NCBI GenBank assembly: GCA_903813345.2
Contig: CAIIXF020000008.1
Span: forward strand, 10,941,278-11,005,277
Source of the DNA: Owenia fusiformis
Taxonomy: Eukaryota > Annelida > Polychaeta > Sabellida > Oweniidae
DNA length: 64,000 nt
Reading direction: 5' to 3'
The number at the start of each line of letters is the position of its first letter. The stretch's first letter is position 1. The notes under the pieces were generated by a model, which saw only the letters and a program-made list of their open reading frames with translations, was not told the origin of the DNA and made no database searches. The position numbers were made by a program, and so were the translations under genes. Shown here piece after piece: positions 13,632 through 23,671 of the stretch.

Positions 13632-14234
13632 AGTAAATTAGTAATATGTACATGCAGCAGTGGTAGTGTACAGCTTATTATCACACTACGCTTTGTATTC
13701 TAAAGCCTGTTGTTTGTAATAACACTGTTCACTCAACGTATGTTTTGTGTGTGGGCAGTCAACGATAATCATTGTTTTATCCCGGTTATATGACCTCGGC
13801 AATTATAACAGAACCGTACTAAACGAAAAAAACGCAAATAAGAGAAAGCTTTCACACACATAAAAAAATGAACTAGTCTAATCCGCCAGTATAAACTCTG
13901 TGCTATACGTAGCCGGGTCAGGCGCACACTTTAAGATCAGCACCTATAGCTGGTGAGGCTGATAGTATGCGCCAAATTGCTTTCAAAGTGGATTAGATAG
14001 GCTAAACTGATGTTGGGGTAGGTTACTATGAAGTGACCCATTGTCATTATAGACTGATTCATTGTCTAATTATTTTTACTTGTCTGCACTCAAAATAATG
14101 ACACGAAAGGGCTAAACATGGTTAATAGATTTCTTTGATAATCACACATCGATGTGATGTTTTATTCCACTTCCAAATATTTTTAGCATATTTACATGTA
14201 CCTTAAAAATTAGGTGTTTCTAGGTGGCATTGAG

Positions 14235-14353
14235 ACAAATGGAATTTGGACGATTTGGATTCGGACAAATGGGATTCAGACAATGGGAATTTGGAAGATG
14301 GGAATTCAATTCGGACCATTGGGATTCAGACCAATGGGATTCGGACCAATGTG
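14235..14353. repeat. GGGATTCGGACCAAT minisatellite
   Basis: About seven degenerate tandem copies of a 15-17 bp unit of the type GGGATTCGGACCAAT. It lies inside the composite inverted-repeat element. Confidence 0.8.
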
Positions 14354-14442
14354 GCGACCATTATTGAACCAATAGGTTCAACACAGGTTTAGCTAAACCA
14401 AGGAACATAAATGAGCACATATTTCACACTAATGCTCTAATT

Positions 14443-15540
14443 TATATATATTAAAAATATCCCAAAACTGTGCTTAAGTGAAATAACCAAATGTGACCAA
14501 TGAACATAATATTTATTTACTTTCAAGTCAAAAAAGCAACAACTAACAAATAAAGTTGTGTTCAAATTAGTATTTTTTCAAAACATCCCTAAATATTAAA
14601 ACGTTATAAATAAAGTTGCTCCTTGTGTGAGCCCTATAATTATTTACTTTGCCAAACACTTATATAATGGTAATTTGAATAATAAGAACCCATTGAATTG
14701 TAAAACAGGAATGTAATCATTAACAACTGTGACTTATGAGTTAAAAATATCCCAAAACTGTGTTTGGGTGAAATAACCAAATGTGACCAATGAACATAAC
14801 ATTTATTTACTTTCAAGTCAAAAAAGTAAGATTAAAAATGCAAGGTAGAAGGCACATTAGTTATTGATATGTTAAAATAGTTCATGAGGACATGGTTATT
14901 TAATTCAAAAAACGTATGGTAAAAATTTTACTTATAAATGATTTTTTCCCGAATAACCATTTTATCAGTTTTTACAAAGTAAACAAGTGTAAGGCTCACA
15001 CAAGGATCAATTTACTTAAGACATTTTTGTACTGATTTATACCCCGTTGCTCCAAGAGCAAGAGCAATGAATGGCGATTTTTCAGTCAAAACAATGGAAC
15101 AAACATATTATAATTATTTTGTTTAGCATTTAACAAATAAAGTTGTGTTCAAATTAGTATTTTTTCAAAACATCCCTAATTATAAATTTTTTTTTAATAA
15201 AGTTGCTCCCTGTGTGACCCCTATAATTATTTACTTTGCCAAACACTTATATGATGGTAATTGGGATATTTAGAACTCACTGAATTGTAAAATAGGAATG
15301 TTATCATTAACAACTGTGACTTATGAATTAAAAATATCCCAAAACTGTGTTTGGGTGAAATAACCAAGTGTGACCAATGAACATAATATTTATTTACTTT
15401 CAAGTCAAAAAAAAAGAAGAATAAAAATGCAAGATAGAAGGCACATTAGTTATTGATATGTAAAAATAGTTCATGAGGGTATGGTTATTTAATTAAAAAA
15501 AATTATTTTAAAAATTTTACTTATAAATGATTTTTTATTT
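14443..15540. repeat. About 587-bp tandem duplication with a 290-bp sub-repeat
   Basis: AAAATATCCCAAAACTGTG occurs at about 14,455, 14,745 and 15,332. The block AACAAATAAAGTTGTGTTC followed by AAATTAGTATTTTTTC occurs at about 14,545 and 15,132, an offset of 587 bp. The first CCCAAAACTG block sits 290 bp from the second, so the array has a nested duplication. The copies differ at scattered positions. No coding potential. Confidence 0.8.
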
Positions 15541-18500
15541 CCCAAAATTGGTCACTTCATAGTAATCTAATACAACATCAGTTTTGGGGATTTTCTGGAG
15601 TTTTAGCGCACACTAATACTGTAAGCACCTATAAATGAACCAGAAAGATGACAGTTGGAGTTGGTTGATTTGACAGATCCCTAACTTGTCAAAGTTTGCA
15701 ATATACATGTATAAACTACCATGTATGCATATAGTTTATAAATAAAAATATAAGTACATAAGGTAGGCAGATCTTTTCATATACATGTACATGAGTTTTA
15801 CATCAAGTCCCCCGTCCCATCTCCATCCTCCATTCCCAACCACCTATGCCCTCAATGACTTGGATCAATATCATATGATGTATCTATGAGAATCGGGGAA
15901 TTGAGATATGAGGGAGAGAGGAAAGCAGCTGAATACCATGAATCTTCAAAAATAAATCTATGACATTTTTATATCATGATTCAGCTTAATTTTAGAAGAT
16001 TATCTCCTGACTTATTTCCTCTATGTTAAACTTGATTAGAAATATTCTAATATTCAACATAAATTTACTTAAACATGCTGAGCAATTATTATTGGTTTTA
16101 AATATACGTAAATTATCAATAATGATATTCATAAATAAGGTTATTTTTATATATTTATTTAGATGGATCATTATGCAGTCTATCTGACACAATGTATATG
16201 CTGCTCTTGCAGACTATAATGCTCAAATGTGAAAACTGTATCAGCCAAATAAAATATCGAACATATTTTATATTTCAAGGCTGGAGGGTTAATTCAGTTA
16301 TCACTATACATATGAAATAGTCTAAAATTCAAAAGATAAAAACATCAATACCAGACATCATAAAAAGTCTACTTCATAGTCTGTATCTTTTCATACATGA
16401 TATATTCCTCAATGGCCAAAAAATAAGGCTATCCTTTCAACCTTATTATTCTGAATGTTTACATTTTAAAGCATATCTCATGTGTGAAGTAAAGTTTTAT
16501 TTAGTAAATAAAATATAATATTACAACTTGAACGAGCTATGCTTTGCATGCGAATAAATTATTTCATATATTAGCTTCTAAATTTCATGTTTTTCATGAA
16601 AGAAATGAAGATTTTCTTGCAAGAATGCCTCTGAATTCGTATATGGAGTTGCCATGTTTGGTAATAGGTGTAATACTATACATATGTATATTTGGGTACC
16701 CATCTGCTTAGCTGGCAAACACCTCTAAGCAGTAAAACATCCATCTGTGAAAACTAATTGGTTTTTCCCATACAGCTACTTATAGATGTTAACAGTATAA
16801 TACAGGTATGGTACACTTTAGTGATGCTGGAGATGGAGAAAATGAACCAGTTTATCTATGCAAAAAATGTATTTAAAAGGTCACAAATGTAAATTTATTT
16901 GATAAAAGCTCAAGATGATTGCAAAATTGATATAATTGTTAAATCACAGGCCTACAGTAGTCTGTCCAGGTTAGAAATGAGATATAATATCACGAGACCC
17001 ATTTCATCTACCCAATATGATCACCAAAAATCAATAATAGCTAGGGCAGAACATTTTGATATTATACAACATGGACCTTGGTAAAATATTTTCATATTTT
17101 CACAAATTAGAATGATAAAGACAGTAATATTCAAATATATATTTATTTCATATACAGAAACTTCAGAAACAGTTCACTATTAAAATCACAGCAGAAATTG
17201 CAATTTTTGAGACACACCCCCTGGTATTTTTAAAGCACGCTCCCTACAGTAAATAAATTGAAACTGAAAAGTGATTGATTTTTCATGGTATTTTCAAGAC
17301 ATATTCTCCTGGTATTTTGTGAGACACACCCCCCTGGTGTAACCAAACAACAAAATTATAGTTTCTCAGTATGACTTCTGTTCTTGATTTCCTGTAAGGA
17401 AGTACAGCATGTACATGAAGAATTCTTGATCTCTGAGTTACGGGTCAATGTAAGAAATGTAACATTATCATATGAAATATGTATTTTAGGAAATTACATT
17501 TTAAACTCCTTAGCACTAAGTGCATAATAAAAACATATATTGTTAGTCTTACATCAAGTCTATGGTCACACCCAACCCCTTAGACATTTCGCTACCCAAA
17601 AAGATGATTGAGAATAGGGGGAGGCGGGGGTAACATAAGGGCTTGATGGCAGACTAATAGTATTGTTTAAGGTAGGCCAAGTAGAACACATTTGGATTTG
17701 TTAGTAAGAACACAGAATGTAATTCTGAGAGATTATTCATAAGACCCAGTTCACCTTAATATACATATAACTGGATGAGGAGAGGTCACAGAGGTTAAGA
17801 GATTTTTAGGGAATTATTTATTCTATAGTTGAGAGATGTAATGACAAATGCAATTTTTATCATACCCACTAAGATACACTTTTGTGATTTTCTTGTTTAT
17901 TTATCTTAAAGCAAGTTCTACTTCACATTTCTGTGCAGATTCATTACTTAGACTAACTCCAGTAATGGAAATATAAGGTGAACTCTACATGCAGGTACAA
18001 CATAGAACATGTACCAATCCTATGTCTAAAATAGCTTACAACGTGTCTAGCCTCCTGGTATATATTCCTAACGTGAAATCAATGCAATATGCTAGGAAAT
18101 CTTGCAAGAATTTGAAGCAGAATTTTTAAATAATAATCATTGATATTTCTTATGTGAAAATCATCACAATATAAGTTGACAAGATTTCAACTCTGAAAAT
18201 AGGTATCAATAGATTTTTGGGAGTTCCATATCTGAACCAGCAAAAATGGAAAGAGCAACTGTTACAGACCGATTAAAAGTGCACCTCAGTATTGTATATT
18301 TGTAGCATATTGGACTATTGGTTAAGGTGTCTGTTGAGAGACTCCTTGAATTAATTTGGAATGATCCATAATGCTCAGTAGCAATCTACAATATCTATAC
18401 ATCTAAACATTTATTACTGATTTGTTCCAGGACATTATGATTTCAACACATAAATAAATCATACTTCTTAGGGGTTTGCCATACATCCTTAAAGATCAGT

Positions 18501-19629
18501 CCTTCATTGCTTTCATGCAGCTCATATAATGCATTGAACTACTCTTGGGCCAAGGATGTTTCCATACTCTTTATTACTTTCTGATCCTGGGTTTCTAATG
18601 TATCAACAAAAGTATGGCTTGGCATTGCAAGCTGAGACTTCCCTCTCCCCCCCCCCCCTCTCCTCACTCCTAGCACATCTAAGCATGTTAAAAACTAAAT
18701 AGCTCTGCAAGACGAGGTTCTACTAATTTATAATACAAATGAAAAAATGAGTGTTCCAAATTGGTGAATGAGTAATCAGACAATTTAGTCTGTTAATGGA
18801 TCTATGACGGGATTGATTTTTTAATAACTCTGACATAATGACGTGAATATTGTAATTATAAACTCCAATAGAAATTACAAAACATAAGCAGCCTATTTTG
18901 ATTGTAAGTAGATGTCAACTAAACATGCCAGTTTACCCCTAAGCCTATAATAACGTTATAGCCTCTAAACCATAACAGCTAAAAATACCATAGTACGAGT
19001 AGTCCAGCTAGCATGGTATGGTGTTACGATAACATGGCCATCAAACTATAGCTAATAAATTACATGATGGCTAATATAAACTGTGGTATACCTGATACAG
19101 CATGGATGTACTCCATGGGGGGACATAATCCACCAACAGAATCTACGGGAGGGGGGGGGGCATAATTCCAATGGAACAAGGATGAACATTCCTGTCACAT
19201 GTACAAGTTAATTTTTGAAACACATCCATCGAAACATTCTTCATCATATAAAATGAAAATCAAATTTATTTGAAAATCTAACCTTTGAATAGACCTAATA
19301 ACAAATCTCCCAAGATCGGAAAATCTAAGTCAAGATATAGAGTACAAGTAGACAGAGTCTATATAGAGATCAAATATCGAATTCAGCAGAATCTTTATCT
19401 AAACTTTTAAATCTGGTCCTTCATTTTTTCAAAACAGGAAGTTGTTTTTGAACTTTTTACCGGTGACATTTCAGTAGATTTTGTGGATATAGACAGCAAT
19501 TTCACGTCAGTTTTAAACATCTAAAGGATATTGGCAATTTAACAATCTAAAGTAACATTTATACGGATAGGTGTGGGTAATAAGGGATAATTTATGTGGA
19601 TGAGTCAAAAATATGTGGACAATTCTGAC

Positions 19630-19731
19630 CTTTCTCTGCTGTTTTTCCCAAGCGGGATCGAGAAGTCCTTCCCTCTCCCACTCTTCCTCCTGCTCCATGT
19701 ATGCCCCATCATTCTGCTCTCCGTAATACAT
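19630..19731 (-). CDS. ACTN: Alpha-actinin, first coding exon (N-terminus only)
   Basis: Alpha-actinin is a spectrin-family actin cross-linker of Z-discs, stress fibres and adhesion sites. This exon encodes exactly 34 codons, beginning [14 protein letters not shown] and ending in the diagnostic [16 protein letters not shown] that precedes the first calponin-homology domain. This closely resembles fly and vertebrate alpha-actinins, where the same segment is followed by TFTAWCN. The exon ends in phase 0 at a GT donor (minus-strand GTCAGA). The ATG has a good context (GCAAGATG). The remaining roughly 860 residues (CH domains, four spectrin repeats, EF hands) must lie beyond position 1. It is divergently oriented from CPSF2, 3.8 kb away. 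Identification is secure; whether this is a muscle or non-muscle isoform cannot be told. Confidence 0.92.
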
Positions 19732-19915
19732 CTTGCTGGTTTCCTATCCGTGTGGCCTGGAGGCCTAATAAAAAGTAAATCCGCTAATTTTTAAGGGGAG
19801 ATAGGCAAAATATGACCGAAACTTTTCAACAGGAACACCACCCCGCCGATAGAGGTCATTGAAGAAGTCACGTGACGTCCTCGGAAATAACCGTCCGTTT
19901 CCGTAACATTCCGTT
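19732..19915 (-). promoter_or_regulatory. Candidate alpha-actinin 5'UTR/promoter
   Basis: The interval immediately upstream of the alpha-actinin ATG is richer in CpG than its surroundings. It contains a TCACGTGA E-box palindrome (19,868-19,875) overlapping a TGACGTC half-CRE (19,873-19,879), followed by CCGTCCG and CCGT words. It is inferred to be promoter-proximal from position and motif content only. No TATA box or transcription start can be assigned from sequence. Confidence 0.35.
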
Positions 19916-20519
19916 TTTTAGAAATGATTAGCAGTCGATGTTTATTCTATCGCATTTCAACCCAGATGCTCAGAGCTTTCCTCTTTTATGTCTTTCGATG
20001 CTTAGACTATACTACAAGTTCTCTCCAGGAACACCGTCATTGAAAATTAAAAACGTTCGTCGTTTTATCATATGTCAAAAATTACGAACAAATTTCGTCC
20101 TAATATTTTGGCCGATCATAAAATCGATGCAGAAGCATGTTTGGCGTAATCCGGCCGATTGTTTAAAAACTTAAAATTTTCAAAATTTCTCGTTGCTTGA
20201 ATTTGCTGTCAATGGAACAGTGCTTCGATAAATTGAAATTGGATTGTAATAGCTGAACTGAATGTTTGTATTTATATGGTAGAAATGGTATCATAGGTCG
20301 ACACAATCACTTATAAAGGTAACACAGGTACATATATTTTTTCCCCCAAAAAGTTGAAAATTTCAAAATTATTCAAAAAATTCATTCAAATACCCTTTGC
20401 ATTCGTTCGACTTCAGTTCTTAGAGAGCTAAGTCTTCACTCTTTCAATTTACATGAAATCTTACCGAACTTATCGAGGTCCAAAACTTGACTTACAGTCG
20501 TGAGATCATTGGATCAAGC

Positions 20520-20546
20520 ATGGGCTTTCATCTATTGAAAGCCCAT
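20520..20546. other. Perfect hairpin (11-bp stem, 5-base loop)
   Basis: ATGGGCTTTCA and TGAAAGCCCAT are exact reverse complements separated by TCTAT. The hairpin sits inside the unique core of transposon copy 1. There is no evidence of a function; it may be a residual terminal inverted repeat. Confidence 0.6.
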
Positions 20547-20619
20547 ATGTTGCTATATTGTTACCAGTTTTATCCCCGTTCTGTACACCTAAATTACACA
20601 CCTCAATAAATTCTAGAAG

Positions 20620-20924
20620 TCTAAATGATGCTTTTCAGTTGATCAAACCCATTATCGTCTTGGTTGCATTGGTAGAACGAGGTCATTTAGTTTTTTCATG
20701 GATAGATATTCCATCACTTTTCAAAATGGCCGTTAAATTTAGCAGGGGATTCTCCTTATGGCTGGTGCATGCCAGGACTGGATGTTCCACTAAATTGAGG
20801 AATTTGACGGTTAAAATAAGTTAAATATTACAAGCAATATTGCTATCAAAAACGAAGATTTCATTGTTCTGCCGATAAACCAAAACGATTATGGGGTTTG
20901 ATCAACTGAAAAGCATCATTTAGA
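20620..20924. mobile_element. Nested 305-bp MITE with long inverted ends
   Basis: The left end TCTAAATGATGCTTTTCAGT followed by TGATCAAACCC is mirrored on the right by GGGTTTGATCAACTGAAAAG followed by CATCATTTAGA. This is a near-perfect inverted repeat of about 40 bp. It lies within the larger TACCC/GGGTA element. A plus-strand open frame (20,558-20,824) crosses its boundary and is not a gene. Confidence 0.8.
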
Positions 20925-21390
20925 TTTCAAGATTGCTGATTGGTTGAGAAAAGGTCAGCGTGGTAGGTTTAAAATGATTTATGACCCAGCCTGTCCAGGC
21001 ACTTGTGGTCGGGGCGGAGCTGCTTAACAGTATTATAGTCTATACTAAGCAGAGGGTAGTTTATAACTAGACTCTGCATGCAGGGTATCATTCAAAGAAA
21101 ATAAAATCAAAATTTAGTCTTGATTAAAATATCTGTTGAAAATCTTGATTCTTTGAATCCCGCTTTTTATGTCCCCAACACATGTCACATAGTGTCGACA
21201 ACTTTCAGCTCATCTTTATTTAAATGAACCAGAAGTGAATTTTCGAGTAAATGGTTGTGATGTTCTTTTTATGAAGCTGAGAAGTCAAAACATTACAAAT
21301 AGAAATTAAAGTAAGCATTTGAAGATCATTTAGAAGCATTTAAAATCGAATCCACAGCAAAATTTGAAATAACTGAAATATATCCACACC

Positions 21391-21474
21391 GACGTCACAC
21401 TTCCGGTTTTATAATCGATGATTTGATCGATCATAAAATATTTTTATGAATTGTCCAATATCTCCTTCAATATG
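21391..21474 (+). promoter_or_regulatory. Candidate CPSF2 promoter and non-coding first exon
   Basis: GACGTCAC (CRE-like) at 21,391-21,398 is followed immediately by CTTCCGGT (ETS-type) at 21,400-21,407. These are common elements of housekeeping promoters. A good splice donor, ATG|GTATGT, lies at 21,475. The CPSF2 ATG exon appears to have an acceptor just upstream (TTCCAG ending at 23,507), so a non-coding upstream exon is expected, and this patch is one candidate. Positional inference only. Confidence 0.25.
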
Positions 21475-21663
21475 GTATGTATACCTGTGTTGATTGTTAA
21501 ATGAAAAAATAGGTAGGGAATGTCAAAGTCAATTGATCTCGTCCAAGAAGCAATATTTTTTATTTCTATCGCTCAGAATTCCTTTAAATTATTTTGGAGC
21601 GTTATAGATAATTTTAGGTGTCCTGTATTGATAACAGAAGTTGTATATGACAATTTTGAAAAA

Positions 21664-22590
21664 AATCCGTCCGTCCGTTGGTCCGTCCATCAACATTGGC
21701 TGCACAAATTAAAACTGCTATTCGGATTGAGTCATATCCACATTCATTTTATGCATATCAATAATGCCTATTTGACCTATCATCACCATTTCCCAAGTTC
21801 GCCCCGTTTCCGAGAAATTGCTGATTTTGACGTCAAAAAGTCAAATTTTCTGTAAATACTAGACACTTTGTTGAAGTAGAATTTTCAAATAACTTGTAGT
21901 AGTTGCTGTATATGCCACTTATATCCTCTGAAGATTTCAAAGCTCTTGGAATTACAGTTTTTGGTGTTTACTCTATAAAATTTGACAAAAAGTAGGACTC
22001 ATTTTCAGGAAACTTTCTCATATATAAAGTCAATGGCAGGTTTTGTGATTGACAAGTTTCTCAAAGTTTGCCTTATACTTGATCATTTCTTGCAATGAAT
22101 TACATCATAACTAGATTTAAGCATTCCATACATATTGCTCAACATATGTCAGCATCAAATTTTTACCGTTTTTGAGATATTTGACGTCAAAGAACAGTAA
22201 AAATAAGTTATTTTTCAACTTGCTTCAATTTGACCAAATTTTTGGGAAAATCATCTACAGGTTGCCAGGAGTTCAAATCTGACATTAGTTTTAGGATTTG
22301 CCCTTTACTTGACCTTCAGTGACCTTCGAAAGGTCAAAAAAGTTGATTTTTCAAATTGATTTTTGGATGTAAATTTTGGTCAGCTTAATCACAAAAGACC
22401 TTACTGAGCTCTGAATAAGTAAAATTTTCAAGGTCAAAGGTCATCAAACTAGGTCACACAACTGTGCTATCTAAGTTTCTCAAAGTTCGAGACTACAAAT
22501 CCAAATCAATATTTTTGTTTGAAAGTCAGGATATACATTCCTCTGAAGGTTCCAAACTGTGTGAGCACAGGACCATGGGTCCTTTATTTA
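21664..22590 (+). repeat. Dispersed ~0.93-kb repeat (CCGTCC ... GGGTCCTTTATTT), longest copy
   Basis: It starts with a CCGTCCGTTGGTCCGTCC microsatellite. Next comes a block with CTGCTATTCGGATTGAGTCA, then repeated TTTGACGTCAAA and AAGGTCAAAGGTCA words. It ends GTGAGCACAGGACCATGGGT followed by CCTTTATTT. Partial copies in the same orientation lie in CPSF2 intron 4 at 25,684-26,306 and 33,930-34,412. No domain is recognisable in any frame. Confidence 0.75.
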
Positions 22591-23044
22591 TTGTCAGCCA
22601 TTCTTGTATTTTCCTTCGTAAAATCTTATCTGGAAAGTATTCTCATGGTTTGAGGGATCAATTTAAAATTTTCAGGGATGATTCTTTGTATGCAAATCTC
22701 TGACTGCATCTTAGGGAAATTTTAAGCCAGCCATTTTGAATTTCAGTCCTAAAATCCTTTCTGTAAAGGCTTGCTTAGATGTTTTTAGAAGAACTGTTTC
22801 CCATATCAATGTCACATTTCACATATACGTACATATCAATTTCAAATTTTCAGGGATAATACTTCATTTGCAAATCTGTAACTTTTTAGTTTTTGGGCAT
22901 TCTGGGTAAATGTTAAGGTTGCCATTTTGGATTCCTCTCTGTTTAGTCTTGTCTACATGTTTCCTAGCAAACTGGTTGACGGATCGATTTCAATTTCCAG
23001 TTATCAAACTTATCAACAGAATTTTCAATGCAACTGTACTGTAT

Positions 23045-23432
23045 GGGGCTCCCTAAGGGGTATGTGATAAGGCGACTTGGCTTCTCAAAATGTGACTAAA
23101 TGGGACTTTGAGGTACTTAAAATGAACAAATGTGACAAATCAATCCTTGCAAGTGACAATTTTCACATTTATCGGACTGACAAGTGTTTTGAGAGTGACA
23201 AAAATAGATAATTCGTTCTGAATGTAAATTAATGCTAGTTAAGATGACTTATTCTAACCAGCAATCAAACAATGGAACATAACAGACTATTTAGTACATT
23301 AAATACTTTGACTGACTAAAAAGGAACGAACCTGACAAAATATGACAAGTAAATTTTAAATGTGACAAAGTGAGAATTTTGAAATCTTAAAAGTGACAAA
23401 AGCGACCCCACTACCTCCTCTTGGGGAGCCCT
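23045..23432. mobile_element. MITE with GGGGCTCCC termini, copy B, 6-bp TSD
   Basis: The termini GGGGCTCCCTAAGGGG and CTCTTGGGGAGCCCT are inverted. The flanking direct repeat CTGTAT is at 23,039-23,044 and 23,433-23,438. The interior is full of GTGACAA / GTGAC words and aligns with 13,247-13,631. It sits 90 bp upstream of the CPSF2 start codon and ends about 75 bp before the apparent splice acceptor of the ATG exon, so it probably lies in the 5'UTR intron. Confidence 0.8.
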
Positions 23433-23507
23433 CTGTATATCAAAGGAAGCATCATTTGAATTGAAAATAGCTTATTTATTTCAAGACTTATCATTTTTAT
23501 GATTCCA

Positions 23508-23671
23508 GAATACAAATACAAGATGACATCTATCATTAAATTGCATGCCCTCTCAGGAGTCCAAGATGAAGGCCCCTTAGCCTATATGCTGCAAGTGGAT
23601 GAGTTCAAGTTTTTACTAGATTGTGGATGGGATGAAGGCTTCTCTATATCACACATTGAAACACTGAAAAA
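23508..23671 (+). CDS. CPSF2: CPSF2 exon with start codon (coding from 23,523)
   Basis: It encodes residues 1-49 plus two bases: [17 protein letters not shown]..., then [16 protein letters not shown]. The ATG at 23,523 (context ACAAGATGA) was chosen because homologues start MTSIIKL. An in-frame upstream ATG at 23,499 lies before a pyrimidine-rich TTCCAG acceptor (ending 23,507) and would be intronic. The donor is AA|GTATGT at 23,672. Confidence 0.93.

Larger units (their letters stand above)
13920..15640. mobile_element. Composite non-autonomous element with inverted ends
   Basis: The left part (AAACTGATGTTGGGGTAGG, then TTACTATGAAGTGACCC near 14,005-14,045) recurs inverted at 15,545-15,590. 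Both flanks also share a CACCTATA-proximal segment followed by a TAGTRTGCGC block in inverted order. Between them are a roughly 16-bp minisatellite and a roughly 587-bp tandem duplication. No transposase-like open frame is present. Exact termini and target duplication were not resolved. Confidence 0.5.
1..19629 (-). other. Alpha-actinin intron 1 (partial), repeat-rich
   Basis: This stretch lies downstream, in the minus-strand sense, of the first coding exon of alpha-actinin, whose splice donor (GTCAGA on the minus strand) is at 19,624-19,629. I looked on the minus strand for the calponin-homology sequence that should follow (TFTAWCN-like) and did not find it. The whole interval is therefore read as intron 1, continuing past position 1. 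Open reading frames here are short, lack recognisable domains and mostly overlap repeats. Recognised repeats are listed separately. Between them I see only AT-rich unique-looking DNA. A diverged downstream exon could have been missed by eye. Confidence 0.6.
20391..21087 (+). mobile_element. TACCC/GGGTA transposon, copy 1 (697 bp), with 9-bp TSD
   Basis: It begins TACCCTTTGCATTCGTTCGA and ends GACTCTGCATGCAGGGTA. It is flanked by the perfect 9-bp direct repeat TCATTCAAA (20,382-20,390 and 21,088-21,096). The left ~60 bp and right ~150 bp (GCTGATTGGTTGAGAAAAGG through the end) match the copies at 33,388 and 48,268. The middle is different and contains another inverted-repeat insert (20,620-20,924) and a hairpin. 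There is no transposase. The 9-bp duplication points to a Mutator-like origin, which is inference. Confidence 0.85.

Noticed and set aside
18642-18660. Poly-C run (and the poly-G run at 19,149)
   Set aside because: Simple homopolymer tracts with no linked structure on either side.
19938-20174. 78-codon plus frame near the divergent promoter region
   Set aside because: No domain similarity recognised and no splice context. CpG content is better explained by a promoter-proximal region.
20558-20824. 88-codon plus-strand frame
   Set aside because: It crosses the boundary of a nested MITE and uses its terminal repeat, so it is fortuitous.
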